Part shown: in pieces, positions 44,711-53,300 of the stretch
Layout of the letters: every line of letters begins with the position of its first letter
Numbering within the stretch: position 1 is the first letter of the stretch
DNA from: BD2-11 clade cluster bacterium bin43
Lineage (GTDB): Bacteria > Gemmatimonadota > Gemmatimonadetes > Longimicrobiales > Gaopeijiaceae
Direction of reading: 5' to 3'
NCBI GenBank assembly: GCA_002238605.1
Contig: MPMR01000029.1
Coordinates: forward strand, 1-53,587
Length of the DNA stretch: 53,587 nucleotides
Made by a program: the position numbers and the translations under genes
The notes under the pieces: generated by a model
Databases searched by the model: none
What the model saw: the letters and a program-made list of their open reading frames with translations, nothing else
Told to the model about the DNA's origin: nothing

Positions 44711-45435
44711 CCGATTCGATAGGTCTGGCAGGCGTCTTCCTGGCAGGAACGATTTCCTTCCTCTCCCCCTGCGTACTTCCACTCGTGCCCGGCTACCTCT
44801 CGTTCATCACGGGCATGAGCCTCGAGGATCTGCGCAGCGGCGTGGACCGGCGCGCCGCGCTGATCCATTCCCTCCTGTTCGTGTCCGGGTTCACGCTGAT
44901 CTTCGTCCTGATGGGCGCATCGGCCTCCTTCCTGGGCCAGTTCTTCCGCGCCTACGACGTGTGGATCGCGCGAATCGGCGGTGTGATCATCATCGTCCTC
45001 GGGCTGTACCTGACCGGCGTGCTGCGCCTGACGCCGCTGGATCGGGAACGGCGCGTGCATCTGAACGACAAGCCCGTCGGTCATCTGGGAACGCTGGGGG
45101 TGGGGGCCGCCTTCGCGGCCGGATGGACGCCGTGCATCGGGCCCATGCTGGGGACGGCGCTCACCCTGGCCGCAACGGCCGAATACATGTGGGCGGGCGT
45201 GGGCTACCTGTTCGTCTACTCGATGGGGCTGGCGGTGCCGTTTCTCCTGTCCACGCTCGCCGTGGATGCCTTCCTGCGCGGGTTTCAGCGCTTCCGGCAC
45301 CTGCTCCCCGTGCTTCAGGTCGCTGCCGGCGTTCTCCTGATCGTCGTCGGGGTGATGCTGGTCAGCGGGACGTTCACCGTTCTCAGCACGTACCTGATCC
45401 GCTTCACGCCCGACTTCATTCTGGAGATGCTCTGA
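44707..45435 (+). CDS. ccdA: Cytochrome c biogenesis / thiol transporter CcdA
   Basis: A 242-residue membrane protein with six segments. The two redox cysteines are in FLSPCVLPLVPGYLSF (segment 1) and GWTPCIGPMLG (segment 4), as in CcdA, which carries reducing power across the membrane for cytochrome c maturation. GTG 44707 overlaps the phospholipase D stop. Its last 20 bases overlap the end of the convergent reductase-RidA gene. Confidence 0.9.
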   Translation: MTDSIGLAGVFLAGTISFLSPCVLPLVPGYLSFITGMSLEDLRSGVDRRAALIHSLLFVSGFTLIFVLMGASASFLGQFFRAYDVWIARIGGVIIIVLGLYLTGVLRLTPLDRERRVHLNDKPVGHLGTLGVGAAFAAGWTPCIGPMLGTALTLAATAEYMWAGVGYLFVYSMGLAVPFLLSTLAVDAFLRGFQRFRHLLPVLQVAAGVLLIVVGVMLVSGTFTVLSTYLIRFTPDFILEML

Positions 45436-46870
45436 CTTCCGCCTCGGCTTCGATCTCCACGCGGTAGCCCTCGCCGACCAGACCCGTGCGGATGAGGGTA
45501 TTGGCGGGCAACACCTCCCGGAACCGATGGCCGTGCGCGCGCGCCACCGCCTCCCAGTCGGCGGCGTCCCGGATGTAGAGCCGGGTGCGCACGACATCGG
45601 AGAGCCCGGCGCCCAGGGAATTCAGGGCCCCCTCCACCTTGTCGATGGCGAAGTGGGTCTGGGCGCCGGCGTCGGCGCCACCGATCAGGCGGCTGCCGTG
45701 GGTCGCGGTGGTGCCCGCGACCAGGATGCGGTTGCCGGCCCGCACGGCGCGGCTGAAACCGGCGACCTCCTCCCACATGGTCCCGGACGAGACCCGCGCG
45801 CGCCCGTCGCTGCCGTGCCGCACCGGGTACGGGGAAGGAAAGTGGGTGACGTGGTGACGCAGATCGCCCGCCGCCGTCAGGTAGGGTGGGCGCCGGTACT
45901 CGTCGCCGCAGTCCCCCGGGATGGGATCCAGAAGGGCCGCCGCCCCATCCAGCTCGGCGAGCGCTTCGCCGTCCAGCGAGAAGTCGAAGAGCCGCAGGTT
46001 GTCCTCGAGGTAGCTGCGTCCCCCCGGTCGTGCGCCCACGATCACCCCCGCCACGCAGGGCTGCTCGAGCACGTACCGGGCGGCCACGTTGGCGATCGAC
46101 ACGCCCAGCCGGTCGGCGACCCGCCGCGCCGCGCGCAGCACCTCCTGAAAGCGGTCCCATCCCCCCGCCTGGTCCACGAAGCGGCGGTACTTCATCTGCG
46201 ACCAGGTAAGGGCGTCGTCGATCGGGGGCGCGGGCCGTCCCAGCCAGTGGTCGCTCAGCAGCCCGCCGGCGAGGGCCCCGTAGGCCAGCAGCTGCACGCC
46301 GTGGGCCCGGCACACTTCGGTCATGGCCCGCGCCGCGCGCCGGTCCAGCAGCGAGTAGCAGACCTGGTTGCAGACGATGGGGATGCCGCTGTGAAGCGCC
46401 ATGTCCAGGTGCACGGCATCCAGATTCGTCATCCCCAGATGCAGGATCTTGCCTTCGGCCTTCAGGTCGGCCAGATGGAACAGACAGTCCAGCCAGCTCG
46501 GGTCGGCGTAGTTCCAGGCGTGGAACTGGAGCAGATCGATCCGCTCCACCCCGATCCTGCGGAGCGCACGATCGACCGCCGCTTCCACCTCCGCCCGCGA
46601 GGACGCCCCGGGGGTCGGCACCCACTTGGTGAGCACGCGCACACCCTCCCGGCGGCGCGCCAGGGTCCCCGCGATGATCTCGGCGGACCCGTAGTGGTCG
46701 GCGGCGTCGAACGTGTCGAACCCCGCATCCACGTGGCCTTCCAGCGCGCGTGCCGCCTCTTCAGGGTTCAGCCGGGCACCGTCCCGTTCCTGGTCCGCGA
46801 CCTGCCACAGCCCGTTCAGGACCCGGGAGACACGCAGCCCGGGGGCCAACCTACGGTGCTCGACGCTCAT
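45416..46870 (-). CDS. Aldo-keto reductase fused to a RidA-family domain
   Basis: Residues about 1-330 are an aldo-keto reductase with the catalytic set D55, Y60 (FDAADHYGSAE), K82 (LTKWVP) and H117 (LLQFHAWNY), followed by the NADP-binding CVAGVIVGARP. Residues about 355-484 are a RidA/YjgF domain (AGNRILVAGTTATHG, VVRTRLYIRDAADW). RidA proteins hydrolyse reactive enamines and imines. Here the usual PAR arginine (Arg105 of E. coli RidA) is replaced: the segment reads LPANTLIRTG. The glutamate of the VEIEAEAEV strand is kept. So this Rid domain is of a type lacking the deaminase arginine. The permease downstream overlaps it by four bases. Substrate unknown. Confidence 0.85.
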   Translation of the reverse strand: MSVEHRRLAPGLRVSRVLNGLWQVADQERDGARLNPEEAARALEGHVDAGFDTFDAADHYGSAEIIAGTLARRREGVRVLTKWVPTPGASSRAEVEAAVDRALRRIGVERIDLLQFHAWNYADPSWLDCLFHLADLKAEGKILHLGMTNLDAVHLDMALHSGIPIVCNQVCYSLLDRRAARAMTEVCRAHGVQLLAYGALAGGLLSDHWLGRPAPPIDDALTWSQMKYRRFVDQAGGWDRFQEVLRAARRVADRLGVSIANVAARYVLEQPCVAGVIVGARPGGRSYLEDNLRLFDFSLDGEALAELDGAAALLDPIPGDCGDEYRRPPYLTAAGDLRHHVTHFPSPYPVRHGSDGRARVSSGTMWEEVAGFSRAVRAGNRILVAGTTATHGSRLIGGADAGAQTHFAIDKVEGALNSLGAGLSDVVRTRLYIRDAADWEAVARAHGHRFREVLPANTLIRTGLVGEGYRVEIEAEAEVRASPE

Positions 46871-48375
46871 TCAGGCGGGAGTTCGCGGAAGATGCGCTCC
46901 ACATCCGCGCCCGAGGTCTTGAGCGCGGCCATCTCCCGCCAGTAGACCCCGGAGGCGACGGCCATCACCAGAAGCCATACCCACGTGGGATGGAAGTACC
47001 ACGCTTCGACCTCGGTGGTCAGGTCCCGCAGCACCTGGACGAACAGGAAGGTCCCCAGGAGGACGACGCCCGCGCCGCCCACCAGAGTCCGCGCCGTGCG
47101 CCCGGTCAGCACGGTCACGCGCGCCGACAGGTCGGGGTTGCGTCGCGGCAGCGTCAGCAGCGCAAGGCACATGAGCCCGAAGTTCACCAGCATCGAGATG
47201 ACCAGGATGTCGATCCCCAGGAAGAAATCGCCCGCCAGGTGGCTTCCCAGGATCCCCACCGAGGCCATGACTCCGCTGGCGACTATGGCGATGTGGGGCG
47301 TGCGCCGGCGCGGGTGCACCGCGGCAACCCCCTTCGGGAAGATGCCGTCTTCCGCCCAGGCGAACATCATGCGCGAAACCGCCAGCAGCATCGCCGGGAG
47401 ATCGTTGATCAGCGCCACCGCGGCTCCGCCGACGATGACCACCGTCCATCCCGCGGGCAGCAGATACCCGAGCAGACCCGGCGCGGTGAGGTCCCGCACC
47501 TGGGCTTCGGCGGCGATGAAGCTCCACGGGACCGCGTGGTACACCGCCGCCGTGAAGAGAAAGTAGAAGCCCCCCACGATCGTGATCGCGAGCGCGATCG
47601 CCAGCGGCAGGTTGCGCCCCGGGTTCTTCGCTTCGCCCCCGGCCTGGGCGATGGAGTCGAAGCCGATGAACGTGGCGAAGAGCAGCACCGACGCCGCCAG
47701 CAGGGTGCGGGGTTCGAGCGCGGGCGCGATCTGCGCGGGGACGGACCGGCCCTCGGATGCGGCGAGCGCGGCCGCGAAGTCCGCGTGGTCGAAGGCGAAC
47801 CCGGCCACGATCACCACCGCGCCCAGCGCAAACATCAGGAACATCATCGGCACCAGGGTGCGCTCGTAGAGCGCGAGCCCGCGCACATTGACCAGCACGA
47901 AGGTCCACAGGAAGGCCAGCGCCAGTCCCACCCGCACCGCGCCGGTGTCGAGGATGTCCGCGATGGCGATCCACTCCAGCGCACCCGCGATGTCGCGCAG
48001 GAAGGGAATCAGGATATAGGAGACGACCCCGATCGCGATCGAGAGCCCGAACCACTGCGAGAAGCTGGCCACGAAGCCCCAGTAGGGGCTCAGGGCACGG
48101 CTCGCATAGACGTAGCTGCCTCCGGCGCGCGGCATCGCCGACCCGAGGCTGGCGTAGGCCAGGGCCGCCATGACGGCGGGCACGGCTGCGAAGAGGTAGG
48201 CGGGCAGTACCCAGGGCCCGATGCCCGGGATGCTGCGCTGGATCATGAACGGCATCACGTTGATGGCGGCCCCGAGCATCGCGCAGATCCCGGTCGCCGC
48301 CAGTCCCATGAGGCCGAGTTCGCGGGCGAGCCCGCTGGCGGGCCCGGATTCGGCGGATGCCTGTCGATCGCTCAT
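46867..48375 (-). CDS. APC-superfamily amino acid / amine permease
   Basis: A 502-residue transporter with about 12 membrane segments. The APC pattern is seen in GLMGLAATGICAMLGAAINV (segment 1, substrate-binding glycine run), AMPRAGGSYVYASRALSPYW (the consensus between segments 2 and 3) and IGFDSIAQAGGEAKNPGRN. Likely cargo are amino acids or polyamines. Its stop overlaps the start of the reductase-RidA gene by four bases, so transport and enzyme are coupled. The metallophosphoesterase ends 56 bases upstream. Confidence 0.9.
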   Translation of the reverse strand: MSDRQASAESGPASGLARELGLMGLAATGICAMLGAAINVMPFMIQRSIPGIGPWVLPAYLFAAVPAVMAALAYASLGSAMPRAGGSYVYASRALSPYWGFVASFSQWFGLSIAIGVVSYILIPFLRDIAGALEWIAIADILDTGAVRVGLALAFLWTFVLVNVRGLALYERTLVPMMFLMFALGAVVIVAGFAFDHADFAAALAASEGRSVPAQIAPALEPRTLLAASVLLFATFIGFDSIAQAGGEAKNPGRNLPLAIALAITIVGGFYFLFTAAVYHAVPWSFIAAEAQVRDLTAPGLLGYLLPAGWTVVIVGGAAVALINDLPAMLLAVSRMMFAWAEDGIFPKGVAAVHPRRRTPHIAIVASGVMASVGILGSHLAGDFFLGIDILVISMLVNFGLMCLALLTLPRRNPDLSARVTVLTGRTARTLVGGAGVVLLGTFLFVQVLRDLTTEVEAWYFHPTWVWLLVMAVASGVYWREMAALKTSGADVERIFRELPPE

Positions 48376-48431
48376 CGGTTGCGGTGTGCTCCTTCGCCGG
48401 CAGTCCTGGAGAAGTTCGTATCCCGGGGATG

Positions 48432-49493
48432 TCAGAACCAGCGCTTCATCAGCCGGGGCTCGATTTCGACGACTTCACCCTTCACGGTGTCCACGACCAC
48501 CCGCACCCAGCCCATGTCCGGCGAGCCGAAGGTCTCAAGGCGCGTGAAGTTCCCGAGTCGGCGCCCCCTCTCGTCGGTCAGCGGCTGGTCCATCCGGTAG
48601 GTGTGCGTGTCCCCGTGGATGAACAGGACCTCCCCGGGAAAGGCGGCCGCATGATCGCGCAGCGCGCGGACCAGAGGACCGTAGCCGTCCCCGCCCCCGC
48701 TCTCCAGGCGAACGTTGGCGTGCGCCGCGAGCACGATCCCGGAAGCTCCGGCGGCTCGCGCTTCGTCGAACACGGCATGCATCCAGGCAAGCGCCGCCTC
48801 GCTCCGGCGGGCCACCTCCTGGTCGTGCCGGTGGTCGCGTCCCGGGAACTGAGCCGTCGCGTCGAAGGATCCGACCACGTGCAGGGTGGCGAAGACGAAG
48901 CCCCCCCGGGTCCAGCGCGCGTTCTCGGGGAATTCGGCGAACCCGGCGTCCTTCGCCTGCGATGTGACGGGCATGGGGACTGCGCCCAGGCTGGATGAGG
49001 GATCGTCGAAGAAGATCCGGCGCAGCATCGCCAGCCGTTCGAGAGGATCGTAGCCGCCCGCGCTGGGCGCATGGCAGTCCGCCCACTCATTGTCCCCCGG
49101 AGTGTACACGACCGGAACCGGCACCCCGTCCAGTTGCCTTCGTCTGTCGCGCAGCTTCTCGTCGGCGCACGATCCGCCCAGGATATCCCCGATGTGGACG
49201 AGGAAATCCACCCCCGCCGATTCGGCGTCCGCCAGCAGCCGCCCGGCGCGGGGCTCCTCCCAGGGGTAGTACGGTCCGTCCCCGTAGACGCCGAAGGCGA
49301 TGGCGCCTGAAGGGGGAGGATGGGCGGGAGGTGGGTCGGAGCACCCGACGGCAGCCATGCCCGATGCCAGCCAGAGCAGCGTGGTCGCGGCACGCCTCCG
49401 ACCCGCGCGTCCGGGCGGGGCAGGTGCGGGCAGCGCTCGGCCGGCATCGCCCGCAACCCGGCCCCGCCCGCCGCGTTCTGGCTCCGTTTCCAT
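48432..49493 (-). CDS. Calcineurin-like metallophosphoesterase lipoprotein
   Basis: ATG 49493 is chosen because GGGGAG lies just upstream. A lipoprotein signal follows (LWLASGMAAVGC). The core has FGVYGDGPYYP, FLVHIGDILGG, YTPGDNEWADC and LFIHGDTHTYRMD, which supply the metal-binding aspartate, asparagine and histidines of the family. It is probably a periplasmic phosphoesterase; the substrate is unknown. A strongly beta-rich C-terminus ends ...IEPRLMKRWF. The frame is open further upstream but without conserved sequence. Confidence 0.85.
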   Translation of the reverse strand: METEPERGGRGRVAGDAGRALPAPAPPGRAGRRRAATTLLWLASGMAAVGCSDPPPAHPPPSGAIAFGVYGDGPYYPWEEPRAGRLLADAESAGVDFLVHIGDILGGSCADEKLRDRRRQLDGVPVPVVYTPGDNEWADCHAPSAGGYDPLERLAMLRRIFFDDPSSSLGAVPMPVTSQAKDAGFAEFPENARWTRGGFVFATLHVVGSFDATAQFPGRDHRHDQEVARRSEAALAWMHAVFDEARAAGASGIVLAAHANVRLESGGGDGYGPLVRALRDHAAAFPGEVLFIHGDTHTYRMDQPLTDERGRRLGNFTRLETFGSPDMGWVRVVVDTVKGEVVEIEPRLMKRWF

Positions 49494-49681
49494 GGGACTC
49501 CCCTGGCATGGCCACGACGGGACTCCCCTGCGTCCCGCCCCGGCTTCCTGGCGCCCGCGCCGAGCAGACGCGGGAAGGCGGACACACGTTTCGTCTCGAT
49601 GGCGATGGGAGACGAAGCCGCGTTTTTCCGGGCGCGAAGAGTAGCGCGCGAGCGCTTGCCGTGCCAGATGTTTCCGAAACC

Positions 49682-49696
49682 CTGACGTTACGTCAG
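49682..49696. repeat. Palindrome CTGACGT-T-ACGTCAG
   Basis: Seven-base arms match perfectly around a central T. It is the first of three palindromes in this noncoding region and resembles an operator site. Confidence 0.6.
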
Positions 49697-49745
49697 CACG
49701 CGCAGCAGGCTTCTCCTGTCCTGACCGCGCCGCGCCGTTCCGGGG

Positions 49746-49761
49746 CTTGTCGCGCGACAAG
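49746..49761. repeat. Perfect 16-bp palindrome CTTGTCGC-GCGACAAG
   Basis: All eight base pairs match. The expected chance frequency is about one in 65,000 positions, so it is uncommon in a window of this length. The following CGGCAGCAGG also resembles bases near 53570. Confidence 0.65.
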
Positions 49762-49791
49762 CGGCAGCAGGTGTGCGTGGGAATGGATGTG

Positions 49792-49813
49792 CAGGGACAC
49801 GGAAATGTCCCTG
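49792..49813. repeat. Hairpin with 8-bp arms CAGGGACA / TGTCCCTG
   Basis: The arms are perfect and enclose a six-base loop, CGGAAA. No T-run follows on either strand, so it looks more like an RNA stem or protein-binding site than a terminator. Confidence 0.6.
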
Positions 49814-49970
49814 TGGATCGCGATACCGATACGGTTGAACGGCATCTGATCGCGCTTCGGTCTCGGAGACATGGCAGCAAGTGACCGGTTTGCCCGGGGA
49901 GGACGGCCGCCGTTAGCCTTTCTGCTGCAACCGCCGGTGCTCCCTCCGCGTTCTAGCTGGGCTCAATGCC

Positions 49971-50264
49971 ATGGCACTGACCAACAAGTGCATGATCTGC
50001 GCGCACCCGGACATCGAGACCAATCCGGACACGGTGAACAGTGGGCGAGACACGATGTGGGTGGACTGTCCGTACTGCGGGCGGTTCGAGATCACATGGA
50101 TCGCATCCGCGCACCTGACGGCGATCAGGAACTCGAGACGTGCGACCGACGTCCAGATGACGGAGATCAGACACCTGCTGTCCGAATGGCTGCGCGGCGG
50201 CGTCACGACGACGATCACCGTCACGACCATCGAACAGGCCTTCCTGGAGGTCGTGTCATGGTGA
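49971..50264 (+). CDS. 97-residue zinc-ribbon protein
   Basis: The N-terminus has two CxxC pairs (CMIC at residues 7-10 and CPYC near 33-36) with the phrase CPYCGRFEIT, forming a zinc ribbon. The following helices contain TEIRHLLSEWLRGG. This general layout (CxxC, CPxCGxYxIT, then LLSxWIR) is seen at the N-terminus of larger proteins; here only the short domain remains, ending VVSW. It may be a complete small protein or a truncated one. No clear ribosome-binding site precedes ATG 49971. Composition is less GC-rich than the surrounding housekeeping genes. Function unknown. Confidence 0.6.
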   Translation: MALTNKCMICAHPDIETNPDTVNSGRDTMWVDCPYCGRFEITWIASAHLTAIRNSRRATDVQMTEIRHLLSEWLRGGVTTTITVTTIEQAFLEVVSW

Positions 50265-50353
50265 CCAGCGAGAGAGGCTGAAAGTGATCGACCGGTGAGT
50301 GGATCCCCATCATCGCGTAGGATCCGGGTCCAGACGGCTATCCCGCCCTTCCG

Positions 50354-53300
50354 TCACCTCCGCAGCCGCACCGCCTCCCTGAGCCCGCGCGTCATGCTCA
50401 CCTCCAGGCCGGCCCCGTCCCTGAGCCCGTCCGGCAGCGCCCCCTCCCAGTCCCGCAGGATCGCGCGCAGGCGTCCCGTCCCGGGCTCGGTGACCACGGT
50501 GATGCGGCGCTCGTCGGCCGGGTCCACGTATGCCTGGCCCTCCGGCCCAGTCAGGGTGATGCGTTCGAGCGCCTCCTCCCAGCCGGCCTCGATCGGCACC
50601 GTGAAGAAGAAGTGCTTCCCGCCGTATTCGTCCTCGGTGGGGGTGAAATCCAGTGAGAAGAGTGGCTGGCCGTCGGACGCGGTGCCGCGAATGCGGTACG
50701 GACCCCAGGCCTCGGGGAGTCTTGCAGCCGCGTGCATCGAGAACACCGGATCGATCCACAACTCGCCATCCACGGCGCCGCCCCACAGCACGAGCATGTC
50801 GGACGGCGGGTCCGATGCGGCCAGGAGGGCGCTCGCCGCGCTTGCGGCCAACTGCGCACGATAGTCGATCACTTTCTCGAAAAAGTAGTCGCTGAGCCAC
50901 GGCAGCGTATAGCAGTAGGTCATGATGTCTGTGGAATGGTCGGGAGGCACTACCGTGCCATGACGGAAGTCGTATCCCCACACGCCGATACCTCCGTCCC
51001 GGTAGGGGAAGGCTGGGTCAACGTTACCGATGTCTCCACATGGGGCGTGCCGGAGTGAGAGGTTGTGATCAACCTCGTGCGCCAGGGTGGCGGGGCTCGC
51101 CTGGCCCATGCTCACCCACTCCGACCCCGCAAACCCCCGGACGAAGCCGTTCACGCTTGCGGCGACCCCATAGTAGTAGTACCTGCCGCCTTCCGATGAC
51201 CGCAGCGCTTCGAGTTCGTTCACCAGTCCCCTTTGTCCGGACCCGGTGGTCAGGTCGAGCGAAGTGAAGTAGGGTTCGTGTGTACGGACGCTGAACTCCG
51301 CAAACGGGAACGCGTGCTTCAGCAATCCTACCTTGGGACTCTCGGGGGAGATGCCGCGGACCCACCCAAGAACCGATGTGTCTGGCTGCTCAGCCTCCAT
51401 GACCGGTACCAGCGTGAGCTGCATCGGGGGCACTTCCACGACGTTCAGCGAGTGGGAGCCCTCGTGTGGGAAACGGGTTTCGCTTTCGCCAGTTACGGGC
51501 AGGGTTCCCTCGGGGTCGACCTCCACGACCATCTCGACGCCCGGGACGATGATCTCGGCGGGAATCACGGCGTTGTACGACAGTTCAAGGTCGCCCTCGT
51601 CCGCCACCGCAGGAATCTGGTTGTCATCCCGGGTCATGATCACGCGGTGAACTTCGGCCCCCGGCCGGGCGAAGACCGCAACGACCTCGGGCTCGAAGAA
51701 TCCTCTGGGTTCCTCCGCTGTGACGAATACCCTCAACAGCGCCTCCCGGTTGGCGATCAGGCGCACGCTGCCGGACGGGGTCTGCACCGACTGGGTGAGG
51801 TAGACCATCGGCAGGGATACCGTGACCTGGTCCGGGTTGTCGCAGATGGCGCCTGCTGTCTCCTCGATCGCGGCGTACCATGCCCGAAAATCCGGCGAAG
51901 GCGACGCGCACAGTCCGGTGTCGTCGTGGAGCAGCACTCGAAGTCGTCTCAGGCGCCGAAGATCGAAAGGCAGCGCGCCCTCGAGCCCCGCATTGCGGCC
52001 CACGCGCAACTCGGCAAGCTCACGCAACAATGCGATGTCGCCCGGAAATGCACCGGACAGGTCGTTTCCCGTCAGGTCGACCGCCGTGAGCTCCTTGAGG
52101 TTGACAATCTCACCAGGAAGCGGACCGGACAGGCCGTTGCCGGGCAACGCCACTTCCACGACCCGGCCGCCCTCGGTGGCAACGCCATGCCAGTCTCCCA
52201 GGGGAGCCTCGGTCCCCCACGCCGCCCGGTTCACCCAGGAGGTGCCGCCGGTCACATCGTGCAGGCTTGTCAGAGCGAGTCGTTCGACCCGCGGGATGTC
52301 GCAGTCCGTCCCGTCGACCTCCGGAACGGTACCCAGCCACTTCTGAAACTCGTCGTCGATTTGGGCGCACAGGCCGGTCTCGCCGTACGACAGCTCCTGC
52401 AGGAGTTCCAGGTCGAGCATGCTCCGCGGCAACAAGCCGGTCAGGTCAGGGTTCCCCTCGAGCTTGACCCAGATCAGGGCGTGAAGGTTGCCCAGATCGC
52501 GGGGCAAGGCGCCGCTCAGCCTGTTGTCGGCGACTCGCAGGCTCCGAAGCTCGGTGAGGTTTCCGACATACTCAGGCACCGGGCCCGAGAGTCCGTTCTC
52601 GTGAATCCAGAGCGTCTGCAGTGCCGTCAGATTCCCCAGCGAGGCGGGTATTTCACCGGTGAGTTCGTTGTCGTAGAGATACAGCCCCTCCAGGTTGGAC
52701 AGCTCTCCCAACTCGGGCGGAATCGTCCCCGTCAGGTTGTTGCGCGACACCGACAGGGACCTGATCGCACTCAGATTCGCCAGTTCCGGCGGGACCGTGC
52801 CGGTCAATTCGTTCCGGCTTAGGCTCATGTCCACGAGAGTCTTCAGGTTGCCCAGTTCCGGCGGTACCGGACCCGACAGCTGATTCCTCGCCAGCAGCAG
52901 CTTTCGCAGAGAACGCATGCTGCCCAGTTCGACCGGAATCGGGCCCGAAAGCTGGTTTCTCCAAAGCAGCAGGGAGTCGAGGTGCGGAAGCGCCGCGAGT
53001 TCAACCGGGATCGTCCCGGTCAGGCCATTCACGCTCAACTCGAGCATGGTCAGCCAGTCCAGCTTGCCCAACTCCGACGGGATGGGACCCGTCAGTTCGT
53101 TGTTGTCCAGAACCAGCCGTCTCAGCTGTGTCAGATCCCCGAGTTCAGGCGGGAGTGTCCCCGACAGGTTGTTATCCGACAGCGACAGTTCGGTGACGAA
53201 GCCGGCCGCGTTGGTCGACACCCCCTCCCAGAACCGGATGCTCTCCGAGGTGAGCCAGTTTCTACTGTTGTGCCAGTTCGTACCCTCCGTTGCGTTGTAG

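Larger units (their letters stand above)
49494..49970. other. 477-bp noncoding stretch with three strong palindromes
   Basis: No convincing gene is seen here; the open frames are shadows without family sequence. It contains three palindromes between 49682 and 49813 (listed separately). The first part (to about 49600) is GC-rich leader of the metallophosphoesterase. The second half is less GC-rich and leads to the zinc-ribbon gene. It could hold a small RNA, operators for the flanking genes, or a remnant of a mobile element. Confidence 0.5.
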
